Of a stretch of DNA of 64,000 bases, positions 1-11,808 are shown one piece after another; positions within the stretch are counted from its first letter, which is position 1, and every line of letters begins with the position of its first letter. Below the pieces are notes generated by a model. That model made no database searches and was not told the DNA's origin. It saw nothing but the letters and a program-made list of their open reading frames with translations. The stretch spans positions 5,518,001-5,582,000 of the forward strand of contig OY292275.1 in the NCBI GenBank assembly GCA_958496175.1, in the 5' to 3' direction. Position numbers and translations under genes: made by a program. The stretch comes from Sisyra terminalis. Its lineage: Eukaryota; Arthropoda; Insecta; Neuroptera; Sisyridae.

Positions 1-322
1 ATATGAGCCTTAATTTTTATGAACCATAGTACTGTAACTAAACTTGAGATATTTGTCTTTTTAATTTAAATAGAATGAAAACCTGATATGTGCATTTAAG
101 TATTAACTATTTTGGTAAGAAAATCTACTAACTACTAATATATTAATAAGCTAATTAATAGAAGGTAACTTAATATTTCAAAATGATAATTAGCCTATTA
201 AGACCAAGATCATTCATTCTTCAAACGATATTTTAATTTTTTTGATAAGAATTATTTGCAATTTTTACAGTGTTTCTATTGTCTCCTGTATAATTAATTC
301 TGATATATGTAGCAGGTTTACA
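1..322. other. unassigned AT-rich DNA
   Basis: No coding or repeat feature seen up to the start of the first hAT element. Confidence 0.5.
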
Positions 323-1029
323 CAGTGGCGTAGCTAGGTAATCAAGGGCCCTGGGGCAAATTAAAAAATGGGGCGCCACTGCTATGTAAAATGATTAGGG
401 TTTTATCAAATAAAAATATGAAATATACAAATACTTTAAAAATGCTAAGCTACTTAAGCTCTTTTTTGTGCACTGCAGGCCAGGTAATAAAAATATTAAA
501 TAGTAACAACATAAATTACGATTAATACTTGGTGTAGGTTTGGCTAATAAAACGAAATAGGGAAGATTCAAGGATCTATTTTATAAAGATCGGGCCTACC
601 AACTGACTAAATAACAATTAAATTTACAATTTTTTTCTAGCTTTAGTTTTCGCAAAAGTATCATTGACTTCGTTTAAATCCAGGCCTGATGTGGTTTTGT
701 TTTCAATTGCTATTAGCGATAAATGTTGGAGTCGAATTTGGCCCATATTATTTCTTAAATAATTTTCTATTATTTTTAATTTGCTAAATGACCTTTCAGC
801 TGCTGCAGAAGTGGCACGAATTGTAAAGAATAATAATATTGCTGTAAATAGTTAGGTCGCATTCTAGAACTCCGTATTTGCTCATTATTTCCTTACATAA
901 TTGGTGAACTTCCAACTGAATTTCCAAAAGTTCAGTTTGATCAAGATTTCTGGTAAGGATTCGGGGGTCCCCTGAGCTTTAGGGCCCCGGGGCACAGCCC
1001 CGCCTAGCTCCTTGGTAGCTACGCCACCG
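323..1029. mobile_element. hAT element, non-autonomous copy 1
   Basis: The left terminus reads CAGTGGCGTAGCTAGGTA and the right terminus TAGCTACGCCACCG. These are inverted repeats typical of hAT elements, with one T-to-C change at the last positions. The ends are GC-rich (a GGGCCCTGGGGC-type block at both sides), unlike the surroundings. Inside, the minus strand carries the end of a hAT transposase (separate entry). A second copy lies at 49908-50613 with the same ends and the same interior. The 8 bases on either side (ggtttaca and aataagag) do not match, so this copy has lost or exchanged a flank; see the findings. Confidence 0.85.
632..835 (-). pseudogene. hAT transposase C-terminal dimerisation domain remnant
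   Basis: Read on the minus strand, an open stretch of about 65 codons begins LLFFTIRATSAAAERSFSKL and continues with KIIENYLRNNMGQIRLQHLS and LIAIENKTTSGLDLNEVNDT, ending FAKTKARK. The A-A-E-R-S-F-S-K-L-K core followed by R-L-x-x-L-x-L-I-A-I-E is the signature of the hAT-family C-terminal dimerisation domain, in the form seen in ZMYM1-like proteins. No catalytic part is present in this 0.7-kb element, so it is a deletion derivative that cannot move itself. The sister copy at 50220-50400 keeps the same frame with small changes. Confidence 0.8.
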
Positions 1030-1039
1030 AATAAGAGAA

Positions 1040-3600
1040 AGCCTTTCATTCGTAAAGCTGAGGGATGAAAAAATATTAATTTCAAGGAATGGAAAGATTT
1101 TTAAAAATTTTGCTAACACTTTTTGTTTTAAACTAATAATTAAAAGTTAAACTATAATAAGCTTATTACAATTAGCATCGATAATTCTTTTAAATTGTAA
1201 TAATTGCCTTTAAAAAAAACATATTTTTATATACATTCATAATTTAATTTTCAAATTTTAATGCTGCTGTGATAACTAAACATCTATGCTCCTGATATAA
1301 AGGGCTTGGGTTCAATTTACAATTATTTCTGTTTTATTTTCATCAAAATTGTAGCTAATAAAATCCAAAGGATTGCTCAAGAAGAAAATAGTAATATAAA
1401 TATGGCTCATTTTTCTTCAGGAAAAAGGGTATACCTATTTGGTATTTACGTTGAATTTTAAATAATAAAAGTAGCATTCAGAACAAAGGGCGAAATAAAT
1501 AAATAAATGGATACCCAATAATAAGATATTAATTAAACCTTTTAATTAAATATCTATGTTCTTTTTTAAGATATCAAAAAATCAGTTTATTTTCAATCAG
1601 GGATTTTTCGGGCATTTTCGAGGATTTTTCCATTTCAGAAATGCATCCTAAATCCGCGGGCTACCATAAAAGTCATTTATCTGAAATTCTCTTAATTCTC
1701 TGAATTCTCCATACTAAATTTAGATACATCGTTAATTTAGTAACTTAGAGGTCTTGAATAAAAAAAAACATTAGAAAAAGTTTATTTTAAAGCGTTTTGT
1801 TTTTATTGTATTTTAAAATTTATAACTCTTCAAACTTAGATACTAAACCAAAACAGTTTTAAATTATTATTTCAATCAACTTGAAACTCAACAAACAAAA
1901 AGCTTTTCATAAAATAGCAAAAGCTCTTTATTTTGGAAAGCAACGGCGATGCATTAAGCCAAGCTCGGCTCAATTAATGTAACTTGATGAGTCTCTCAAC
2001 CTCTAAAGTTTAACATAAAATTTAATGAACTCAAGTTATTGATGCAATCTTGACGACAAGAAAAGTCAATTATGTTTCACTTATCTCAATAAGTTTCAAA
2101 GAAATCCGCCAAAGTGGCAACTCTTTAAACATCGTCGAAACTTATTTATTGTTCCATTTAATTTCAATTAAAGTTTACATTTTAGAAATTTGATCCAAAA
2201 CTGTATCAATTTCTTAATGTTTTTTCCATTGCAATTTCATCATAGAATCAATTTTAATTTAAAAATGTTCTTTATAGTGTATGACGAAAATGAAATGCAC
2301 TTTATTGAATTCCTTGGAGAAAAATCACGATAAAATGCATTTTCTGTATGCACACAGTACACAAAGGTGATAAGGCGAAAAAAGCTCGGGAGTATTTCGA
2401 GGCGAGCCAAAGCTTCGTGTCAAGAGATATATTTTTGCGAGTTTTTTTTTGTTGTTGTCGAAAAGCTCCCATGAAAACATGAAAGCACAACCATTGAAAA
2501 TGGCTTGGGTATAAGATTCAAAATTGAATATTTAAAAATATGCGCAATTTAAATTCCTCCAACTTATACTTGAAATACACTATGAATTATTATATACCTA
2601 CCATCCATACACATAATACGTATAATGTTTTCAAAAGTTTTAATAGAAAAAATTTACTAACCGACAAAGTTTTAAATTAATATTTGTATGGAGTATGGAT
2701 AAAATTGTTGGTAAAACAAATATTAAATTTTTTTACTAGACAAAAGTTAATCAAACTCTTGAGTTTTATTCAGAAGGATGAAAAAAACACAATAGCAAAT
2801 ACTGTTTTTTTATTAGGAGAATTTTTTTCAAAAGCACAAAAGAGCCCTCCTACCAGCACCGCATTTGATCGAAAATATAGGGTAAAAGCCTTAAAAGGGA
2901 ACGGTGAGATGTTGAAAACAATATTAGTATTGAGTTAAAGCTTTGTAGTTTTAAGATCGAAGCTCACCTTGCCGACTCGACTGACGTTTAAATTCAAAAG
3001 CTTTATTTTCCCGTACAAATGTTTACGTAGACTTGAGCTTATTTGATATGAAAACTATAGCACTTGACGTAAAACATAGTAGTACACCCGTACGATATTC
3101 ATGTAGTGTGGTATTTATTTATAAATGTGTTTGAATTGTTTCGCTCGATGAGTTATTCATAAATACATTGCACAAGAAAGTCTTGTATTGAAATCACTCT
3201 TCCAGACCATGGAATAATGTTTGCCGAGGAAAATTGAAAGAATAAATATGTAATCCGTTTTTTAAAAGGCACTTATGTGTAGTACGATGCTTGGGATCTT
3301 GATCGTGATAGACGACAGGGGTAGTTTGTGATAAATTTTTAGATTTTTTTTTCTTAAGTACTTAGTGGAAAGAATGTGAGAGCAGATTTGCAACAAATAG
3401 TTTTCTTTTTCACTGTTATTGATTTGAACGAATTTAAAATTTAAACTTATAATAAAATGGTTCAAATAAATTAGTTTAGGTATTATAGTTCGATATTGTT
3501 GCGACTTTGACTTACAGACACTATGTTTAACAAAGCATCTTTTATTTCTTAGTTCGAACATCATTTCTGAACGATTTTTCTCCTGCGATTAAATTTTTTC
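1040..3600. other. no gene recognised
   Basis: AT-rich DNA with only short chance ORFs on both strands. No transposon ends, splice-bounded exon or RNA gene could be supported. It lies in the direction of the receptor gene's downstream intron (minus strand), so a small undetected exon cannot be excluded. Confidence 0.4.
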
Positions 3601-3607
3601 CATAAGT

Positions 3608-3656
3608 CAGTTTTTTTTTTTTTTTCTTTTTTTTCTTTTTTTTTTTTTTTTTTTTT
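3608..3656. repeat. poly-T tract
   Basis: About 48 bases of T with two single C interruptions. Simple low-complexity DNA. Confidence 0.9.
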
Positions 3657-3800
3657 GGTGCTCAGCAACTCAGGCCCCTTAAATATATTTACATAGGTGA
3701 GTTTTTTACATTAATTATAGATAATATGTAAGTGAGTTTTGAAATATATGAAAAGAATCAAAAAATAAAATAAAATTTTTTGCTTTTATAAAAGACATAT

Positions 3801-4590
3801 TAGTCTGGGCCAAAAAATTCGACTATTTTTTTTTTTTTTGAAAAGTATATCGAAAATATTGTGCAAGGTAACAAAAAAAATATCGGGAAGGTTTCAGCCC
3901 TTAATATTAATATTAAGAGGTCCATCATCTTTAATTTCGATTTTTTATTTGTGCTTTCATTTTTGCGTCAATGCTGTCAAACCATCAAGGTAAAAAAATT
4001 CATCTGCACATTTATTTATTGAAAATTAAATTCCCTACAAAAAATGTCTCTTTGAAAATTTTTGCCAGATACGCCGTTTCCGAATAATCAAACTTTAAAC
4101 ATTGAGATAATTTTTAGATCTATCTTCTTTATTTTGGAATTTTGTAACTAACAAACAAATAAATATATAGAAATTAATAATATAGATTTTTAAAGGGAAT
4201 TTTATGCTCTACAAAAAAGGTTTCTTACTGTTTTTACATAAAGTCACTCTTTAAAAATTGGTTCAACAACGAAAAAAACAATAATTTAATTTTTCCTTCA
4301 ACTTTAATTGTGAATAATTTTTGAAAAAGTGATTTTATGTTAAGAGACCTCGTTAAGAGTTCGAAATCGTTAAGAGACCTTTTTTGTAGAGCATTAAATT
4401 CCCTTCGAGAATCTATATTGTTCATTTCTATATATTTATTTGTTCGTTACTTACAAAATTCCAAAATAAAGAAGATAAATCTAAAAATTATATCAATGTC
4501 TGAAGCTTGATTATTCGGAAACGGCGTGTCTGGCAAAAATTTTCAAAGTTACGTTTTTTGTAGGGAATTTAATTTTCTATAAACATATTG
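3801..4590. mobile_element. foldback element family C, copy 1 (right end missing)
   Basis: The left end reads TAGTCTGGGCCAAAAAATTC. The element then folds back on itself: the arm motif around 'gcctacaaa/ctacaaaaaaggt' near 4205 returns inverted as 'ccttttttgtagagcatt' near 4380. The motif 'gccgtttccgaataatc' near 4075 returns inverted as 'gattattcggaaacggc' near 4510. The centre lies around 4270-4300. The right arm stops near 4590 before the terminal motif. Other copies lie at 4966-5775, 51442-52200 and 55083-56339. No coding capacity is seen, so this is a non-autonomous DNA-transposon-like element with very long inverted repeats. The superfamily is unassigned. Confidence 0.75.
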
Positions 4591-4965
4591 AATCTATTGA
4601 TGGAATAAAAATCGAGTCAATTATCAAGTTTACTCGTAAAATTTGGTTGATCAGATTATATGGCATAATTTGAAGTATTCGAAATGCAATTTGAATGAAT
4701 TTTTTAAAGACTAAATACTTATTGCTAGAATAATGTAATTAATAATTAATAATTGAAATTTGTTATCTAAATTATCCAGAAAGATTTATTGTACTCTTTT
4801 TTCCTTTCGTTACCTTTTGTCCTACTTATCATTTCGGAAAAACTACAAATATTGGATAAAAACCGTACAAAATTCAACCTAAATCTATTTAATTATTCTG
4901 TTTCCCAAAATTGTAATGTCTATTGAATATTTCAAATTGTAAAATTTGTCTTTTACGATAAAGAG

Positions 4966-5775
4966 TAGACTGGGTCAAAGAAATTGACTATTTTTTTTTT
5001 GAAAAGTATATAGAAAATATTGTTCAAGGTGACTAAAAAGAAATATCGGAAAGGTTTGAGCCTTCAATATTAATATTAAAAGGTCTATCATCTTTAATTT
5101 GGTTTTTGTTATTTGTGCTTTTATTTTTTCGTCAATGTCGTCATACTATGAAAGTAAAAAAATGCATCTGCACATATATTTATAGAAAATTAAATTCCCT
5201 ACAAAAAACGTCTCATTGAAAATTTTTCCAGACACGCCGTTTCCGAATAATCAAGCTTTAAACATTGATATAATTTTTAGATTTATCATCTTTATTTTGG
5301 AATTTGTAACTAAAGAACAAATAATTATATAGAAATGAACAATATAGATTCTTGAAGGGAATTTAATGCTCTACAAAAAAGGTCTCTTAACGTTTTTACA
5401 TAAAATCACTCTTTCAAAATTGGTTCAACAACGGAAAAAACAATAATTTAATTTTTCCTTCAACTGTAATTGTGAATAACTTTTGAAAAAGTGATTTAAT
5501 GTAAAAATGGTAAGATACCTTTTTTGTAGAGCATTACATTCCCTTCGAGAATCTATATTGTTAATGTCTATATATTTATTTGTTCGTTAGTTACAAAATT
5601 CCAAAATAAATAAGATAAATCTAAAAATTATCAATTTTTAAAGCTTGATTATTCGGAAACGGCGTGTTTTCCGAAATATTCAGAGACGTTTTTTGTAACG
5701 AATGTAATTTTCTATAAATATATGTGCAGATGAATATTTTTACCTTGATAGTTTGACAGCATTGTTGCAAAAATT
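4966..5775. mobile_element. foldback element family C, copy 2
   Basis: Starts TAGACTGGGTCAAAGAAATT and repeats the family C order: left arm with 'ccctacaaaaaacgtctc', the palindromic centre around 5420-5480, then the right arm with 'ttttttgtagagcatt' and 'cttgattattcggaaacggc'. The right terminus is lost after the 'gatagtttgacagcattg' motif near 5745. It lies about 375 bp from copy 1 in the same orientation. Confidence 0.75.
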
Positions 5776-5859
5776 AAAGTTTATTATTGTTAAAGGAGTC
5801 AGTTATATGGTCACATGTTCTTAAGAGTTGCATTGTTGTGGAATGCCTTGATTTTGCTT

Positions 5860-6130
5860 AAGGTAGACTAATAGGTCTATAACTAGTGGGACTGAATGCT
5901 GGTTTACTAGGTTTGAGGATCGAAATCAGTTTAGATTTTTTGAATGTTTCTAGAAAATATCCTTAAGCCAGCATTTTATTTATGATAGTGCTCCAGCTCT
6001 TGATCGCTATTTGTGGAAGGTTTTTCAGTACCTTGGCATTGATATTACGTATTCCTGGTGCTTTATTGTTTTTAAATTTTTTAATGATGTTTTTATTTCT
6101 CCAGGTTTGAAACGGTCAAAGTTTGCAGAG
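5860..6130 (-). pseudogene. Jockey-type non-LTR retrotransposon RT fragment
   Basis: The minus strand reads KNLKNNKAPGIRNINAKVLK, then NLPQIAIKSWSTIINKMLA, a stop, GYFLETFKKSKLISILKPSK and PAFSPTSYRPISLP. The N-K-A-P-G-x-x-x-I-x-x-x-V-L-K block and the later S-Y-R-P-I-S-L block, spaced as usual, are the first conserved motifs of Jockey/I-type reverse transcriptases. The fragment has an internal stop (before GYF), no YADD motif and no endonuclease. It is a dead 5' piece of an RT domain. Confidence 0.85.
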
Positions 6131-7090
6131 TCTTCAGTAGTTGTAAAAGAATCAATGCTGTTTTTTTCAAAGGCCTATATTTACTAAGTTATTGTCCAAT
6201 CAGATTTGAATGAGTTGTTCTCTCACCTCTACCATTACAGTCGCCTAAAGGCCAAACTTTTCAACCAATTATCGAAGTTAATAATTATTGTTCACAGTAT
6301 TGCCGATTTTCGCATTGAAATCACCCATTTAAAGAAGGATTCCCCTATTCGATATCTTATTGATTCCGTAATATTCTTTTTTATTATCAAGAAAATATAT
6401 ACTTGAGTAAAGAAATATACTTCCAAAAACAAAGAAATTGAGTAAAAATTTTGTATTTTTATGTTTCTATTTACATTTTGCCAATGTTTATATACGAAAA
6501 CTTGGACGAGTGCAAACAATTTTCACTTGCTTCAATATTTTTCTTTAATCAATTGTGTGAATTATTTATTTCCAAAAGGTATCGGTGATAACTATAAAAC
6601 AATAATCAAAGAATGGTGAATTACTAATAAATCGTGCATTTCAATAGAACCATTTAATATAAATCAATGTTTTCATCGAATTTTTCAAGTTTTCTTGCAT
6701 TAAAGTCGCAATCTCATGTCCTCAATTCGAGGTAATTTGATAGTAGTGAAAAATCAAATAAATTCAGTTTCAAGTATCGATGCGGGGCTTTTTCGCGACA
6801 TTTAATTTTCTAAAATTGACGAAAAACATATTTTTTTTCTTTAATATCAATCGCAAGTTTAAATTGAATAAATTGAGGGAAGGCAGGGAAGCAAAAAAAA
6901 AAAAAAATCTGTCAGATAATTGAATCAAATCAGTAGATTTTTATTATATTCTGTATTCGACTCTTTTTGTTCTGTATCTTTGTGATTTCAATTTAAATTC
7001 AGTCGAATCTAATAAGTTGAAATCGAGCGTTTTAAAAACAATCAAATCCAATTTCGTTCGATCGAGCGACTCATACATACTAATATGTCG
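6130..7090. other. no gene recognised
   Basis: AT-rich DNA within the likely receptor intron. Nothing beyond chance ORFs and a short poly-A run near 6895 is visible. Confidence 0.4.
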
Positions 7091-7189
7091 TTTATGAAAG
7101 CAACGACATTGGATTGCAAGGGGAAAAATGGAAAATATTAACGTTTATGTATAAAAAAGGGAAGGCATTGATCGATAGGGAATGCTTAC

Positions 7190-7481
7190 GTGATGTGTCG
7201 TATTTGATGCCGCGGAATTCGGCAAAGCAGGGCAGCACGGCGCTGGTGTTGGGTGCGGTATCCGGCCAGCACAGCAAACTGTCCCACGAGGTGGGACAAC
7301 GCGAGCTTTCGCCCTCGTGGGCAATTCCCGAACGCAAACCGGACATCCAGCACGCGAATTCACCGCTCACGTGGGTCAAATTCATGTCGCGCAACATTTC
7401 CTCGGCCTGGTGTGGCGGCAGCACCTTCAGCATGCCCTCCAAGTCGTCTTCGGACATGCCTGAATTCACGTCCGAGGCCAT
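7190..7481 (-). CDS. diuretic hormone 44 (CRF-like) receptor, N-terminal exon
   Basis: This exon encodes 97 residues plus one base of a class B (secretin-family) GPCR, the plasma-membrane receptor for CRF-like diuretic hormones. The hormone-binding-domain block reads RCPTSWDSLLCWPDTAPNTS then AVLPCFAEFRGIKYDTS. The CP-x2-WD-x3-CWP, A-V-L-P-C-F and G-I-K-Y-D-T motifs match CRF/DH44 receptors better than calcitonin-, DH31- or PDF-type ones. Cysteines stand at 44, 62, 71 and 85, with sequons NLT (34) and NTS (78). The start ATG at 7481 has a good context (gagcgATGG). A pyrimidine-rich acceptor (ttattttgttgttag) ends at 7496, so the exon begins at 7495 with a short 5' leader. The donor is C/GTAAGC at 7190/7189, phase 1. 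No signal peptide is evident. The GC-rich island contrasts sharply with its surroundings. The exons for the rest of the ectodomain, the seven helices and the tail are not in the window. Confidence 0.85.
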
Positions 7482-7572
7482 CGCTCTTGGAAAACCTAAC
7501 AACAAAATAAGAAAATTAGTGGTTTATGGTTAAAACATTTAACAAGTTTTTTAGTTCTTGTATCAGAAACCT

Positions 7573-7795
7573 GTAGGGGAACCTGGGGCGGAACGAGGTA
7601 CCTAAGTTTTAATTACAATTTACGAGAGATTTAAAGAAACAATCTCATTATTTCGTAATTTATATATTTATTTAATTCATTTTTCACAAATAAAAAAAGG
7701 TTTTATTGATTTAAATTAATAATAAATATTAAAAATTTAGGTTTCAAAAACAAATGGAAATTTCCCATTTTGTCCCACCCTCTGGGACAGTGGCG
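7573..7795. mobile_element. pogo-like element 3' end fragment
   Basis: Begins tgtaggggaacctggggcgg and is about 85% identical by eye to 58008-58225, where the same block borders a pogo-type zinc-finger tail. It ends near 'ctctgggacagtgg'. No coding part remains. It sits about 80 bp upstream of the receptor exon, inside the intron that precedes it. Confidence 0.7.
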
Positions 7796-8536
7796 TGCAT
7801 TACATATAGACAAAAAGACACTACCTACCCTACATAATTCAGATAAATATTTATAATTTTGTTTTGATATCTAGTTTTATTTTATTTACGAGTACTATCA
7901 AATATCAATAAAGAAAAAAATCTTAACGGATATAATCTATACAGTATACAGATTATGCCAGCTTCATCGCTTATGAAAATCAACTTTTCACACAAAAATT
8001 TTTTGAAAAAAATGTATATACGAAGTAGAACATTAAGTGTTTTTTGAAATTCGCAAAATTTGAAAATTTTCCCATATAACTCTATTTTGAAATAGAGCTT
8101 TCGTTGATAAAACAGCAAAATCAAGTAGAAGATGAAAGAAATGCGCCGTTTATTTTGAAAGTGAGTTAAGTCCATTTCAAGAACAATCCCTATAGTATTA
8201 TCATTTTTAACCATAGGAACATAAGATACTAAGGAGGAGGGAATAATTGGCGGTTTTGTTAACAACTAAAATGAAATCAGTAATTTCTGAAAACTTAGCA
8301 GTTAAATAAATAACATACTTTGTTCTAGTTACAAGAAGAATCACCATATAGACCGTCCTTGAAATGGACTTTCACCACTTTCAAACTAAACGAGTTAAAT
8401 ATTGGATTAAAATTGCTTGCTATGACTTAAAAATAACTATGCTTAACAAGGACTGAAGAAATGGTAGATTTTGATGATTAAAACTTCAAAAATCAATCCC
8501 GATTTCATCCAACTTTAGTTCCGAAACTATGTTTAA

Positions 8537-9605
8537 TAAGGTGTCCGTTATTTCCCAAATTGATTTTTTTACAGCAATCGCCCCCTGAATTTTTAGTTTA
8601 GGATACAAAAAAAAACTATCCAATACACTTAAGCTCTTAATTTCTTGCTTAAGCCGTGCCGGAATCATGTTACTTTTACCATTTAAATAAACATAGGATT
8701 ATTTGACTTTTTACTTTTAATTTTTTTCTCAGAAACAAATGAATGAAAAGATTTAAGATTAAATTATTCTAACGTAAAATTTAACGCACTACAAAAAAGG
8801 TCTCTTATGAATTTTCGATTAAATCGTTCCATCGAAAGTTATTCAACATTTAACTTGAATTAATTTGTTTAATTTGTATTTTGTAATTTATTCAACATTT
8901 AATTTGTTTACTACCAGTTCTAAGAAATTTCTCATAGGTGGCGTCAGGTGAAATGGTAAAAATTCGAATTTTAATTGAACTTTTGTCGATAGTCTCATTA
9001 ATTAGTATGAAATTCATTCCTAGGTACAAAATATTGATTAAAGATCGAAAATTTATCCTGGATAAAATGAATTTCACGACTTTAGCGAATTCGCATCTTA
9101 TGTCACCTGTTTTAATCGTCAAAAAATGATTTTTTTGTTTAACTTTCAATTCAAGCCTTAAAATTAACACAAATAATCACTGGCGCTCTAATTATAATAA
9201 TTTTTATTTTCTCTTTCAATGATTTTATAGTTAAAAAAAGTAAAAATGAGCAAAAAGTTGAAAATATTGCTTGATTTATATTAGGCACAAGTTAAATGCT
9301 GAATAACTTTTAATGGAGTGATTTAATCGAAAATTTATAAAAACCTTTTTTGTAGAGCGTTAAATTTTACGTCAGAATAATTTAACCATAAATCTTTTCA
9401 TCCATTTGTTTCTGAGAAAAAAAATTAAAAATAAAAAGTCAAATAATCCCATGTTTTTAAATGGTAAATGTAACATGATTCCGGCACGGTTTAATCAAGA
9501 AATTAAGAGCTTAATTGTATTGGATAATTTTTTTTATATCTTAAACTAAAAAATCAGGGGGCGATCGCTCTAAAAAAATTAATTTGGCAAATAACGGACA
9601 CCCTA
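8537..9605. mobile_element. foldback element family A, copy 1, with 8-bp target duplication
   Basis: The ends are TAAGGTGTCCGTTATTTCCC and its inverse (ggcaaataacggacacccta). They are flanked by a perfect 8-bp direct repeat, atgtttaa, at 8529-8536 and 9606-9613. The two arms are inverted over roughly 400-500 bp: 'gtgccggaatcatgttac' near 8655 returns inverted as 'gtaacatgattccggcac' near 9470, and 'ctacaaaaaaggtctctt' near 8790 returns inverted near 9340. The 8-bp duplication and the TAGGG-type ends point to the hAT superfamily. No transposase is present. Confidence 0.9.
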
Positions 9606-9879
9606 ATGTTTAAACATATGAGTTGATTTCTTTGATAATGCGCTACCATTAAACACCAATTTAAATTCAATTTGTGATCTTGAAAATTGGTTTATTTTTG
9701 AAGTTTTTAAAGTGCATTTTTGAGTATTCACTGTACATTAGTATAAAATTTGACGACTCCTACTCCGATGTCTATTCCTTTAGTACTAACACAATAATTT
9801 TTAAATTTGCAGCGTTTCGTCGACTAATTGTCGACATAATGTACATTAAAATTTATAAATTTTTAAATTTAAAAAATTT

Positions 9880-10610
9880 TTAATGAACCAATGGTTGTGA
9901 TCTAGAATAATTATATATTCTGCTGAAAAGCATTAAGGGAGCAATTTTGCGCCATTTACTTCATTATCAATTAAAATATAAAATCTTCCATTCTAACTTT
10001 TCTTCGGTATTTACAACAACTTGAAAACCAATTATTGTTATTGAAAATAAATAAAATATTCGAATTTAATTCCACGCTTTTCACCTATTTCCAATAATTT
10101 TGAATGTACAACGTCCAAATGTGCGAAATCGAATAGCTTTTTAGTCATTTTAATCAAAATAAAAAAGATCATATTTTTTTTCGTTTTACATTGTATTTTC
10201 AAATATAAGTGCACATTTGTGTCGATAAAATTTGGAAAGTGTTTTCCTTATACGATGCAGATATATAATAAGAAAGAAGTTTTGAAAATTTCTCTCCTAA
10301 AAGAGTGGAAAATTTAGGTAAAGTTTGTAGGGGAAAACATCTAATAAACAATCAAAATTTCAAATTTCGTAACCAAATTGCCGCTAAAGCCGAAATGTTA
10401 TTAACGCTTAATATAAAGCAAAGTTGGTTAATTATTAGTAACATAAACTTAGGGTCTGCTTAAAAATTTAAACTCTGATAAATATATCTAAAAAAGAAAA
10501 AGTAAAGTATATAAGTGAGCATTAAATTTTTTGGTTTTCACATATTGTAAGCCTAAAAATCCCAAAAACATATTCCCAAATAAATACAATACGGAGTGAG
10601 TACCCTCTGA
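9880..10610 (-). mobile_element. Helitron fragment (same family as 44426-45577)
   Basis: This block is an inverted, diverged copy of 44525-45265. Shared landmarks include 'gtgcacatttgtgt', 'cttatacgatgcagatat' and 'aaccaatggttgtgatct' with their inverses. The terminal sequences of the family are missing here, so this is a truncated copy. Confidence 0.7.
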
Positions 10611-10764
10611 AATTCAGTATAGGCTAAAAGATAATATTTACCGGCATTTTTGTGAAATAAAATTAGTGACTTCTATCGACAGAGAAAGAATGACAATTTA
10701 AAGGGGATGGGGTTGTTTTGAATGTGTAATATACGGTAAATCATAATGATAAAAGAAACTTAAA

Positions 10765-10866
10765 ATGCTCTTCCAGAGCAAAAGGCATATGCCAAATCGT
10801 GTATGGTGGACTCGAGACTATCCATTATGGTTTAATTGTATAGTTGAAATTCAGATATTTTAATAA
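10765..10866. repeat. Penelope-like 3' region fragment
   Basis: The stretch with 'ctcttccagagcaaaaggca' and 'ccaaatcgtgtatggt' recurs at 59525-59610 and, inverted, at 28670-28745. At 59.5-59.9 kb it lies just downstream of a Penelope GIY-YIG fragment, which suggests it is the 3' part of that element. A Helitron starts immediately after it. Confidence 0.5.
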
Positions 10867-11808
10867 TCTATTATTATAAAGAAGAAAGATTTGATTGTTT
10901 GTTTGCTTTGAATAGGCTCCGAAACTACTTGACCGATTTGAAAAATTTTTTCACTGTTGGGAAGCTACACTATTTCCGGTGAACATAGACTATATTCAAT
11001 TTTCAAAAAAGTTAAGGATCCATACTAAAACTCCAATAATGTAACCCAAGGTCTGAAAAAATTACCAAAAAAACATTCTTTTATCGCGTGCGCTGCGAAA
11101 ACTATTGGTTATAGAACAAAATAATGTAGTACGATTTTGCAGAACATATCATTATCAACAAAAAATAGAGCGACAGCATATGTCTAACTATTATAGTTAT
11201 GCCACAATAAGTGTTTTTTCATTTAAAAAATATATATAAATGCCACCGCTATAAAAGCTCTTTTATTTATACTTTGGGATTAATCATTATCAAAATAAAT
11301 GACTTCATATTTAAGTTTGCTTCAATACCATTATATAACTTGTTGAGTTATTCAATTTGAACATTCCATTCGAAAGATATCACAAGTTTAAAAATGTAAG
11401 TTATTTGCAAATGTCGCATGGTCACCCCATTTTACTTATAATTAAGACCAACTTTATTGAACTTGGCGATATTTTTTATTTATGTATAGATGCTGATTGA
11501 TTTACAGATTATTTGGTCTACGGTAGGTATACCTACCGAAGGTATACTCAATAGAAATACTCTTTTTAGTTATTAATTAAAATTTTTTGAAAATTAATTG
11601 ATCCTTACATACAATTATTTAATTCTAAGCAATAGTTTATTAAATGTGTCTTTTTAAAGTCGACAAAACCGTGTTTTCAAGTTTGATTATGTTTTTCTTA
11701 AAAGAAATAAGAAAAATTAAAATTTTCATATCACTACAAACAGCAAATCTAAAAAGAAAATTTATCCAGCACCTACGTTACGCAGACGAAGTCGCGGGCA
11801 TCAACTAG
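10867..11808 (+). mobile_element. short non-autonomous Helitron, copy 1
   Basis: The 5' end is TC (TCTATTATTATAAAGAAG) preceded by A. The 3' end is the GC-rich block 'cgcagacgaagtcgcgggca' followed by tcaaCTAG. TC at 5', CTRR at 3' with a subterminal GC-rich hairpin-forming block, and no inverted repeats are the Helitron hallmarks. The body matches 42507-43460 (minus) along its whole length. No Rep/helicase gene is present, so it depends on another element. The base after CTAG is C rather than T. Confidence 0.85.

Noticed and set aside
885..1085. 66-codon minus ORF with a glycine/proline-rich middle
   Set aside because: It reads through the GC-rich right end of the hAT element and has no relation to the transposase frame.
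7092..7189. Continuation of the receptor ORF to a stop at 7092
   Set aside because: The reading after GIKYDTS loses receptor similarity, and a consensus GTAAGC donor stands at the switch, so this is intron.
7114..7533. 139-codon plus-strand ORF across the GC-rich island
   Set aside because: It is the antisense shadow of the receptor exon. The minus-strand reading has family motifs and splice sites.
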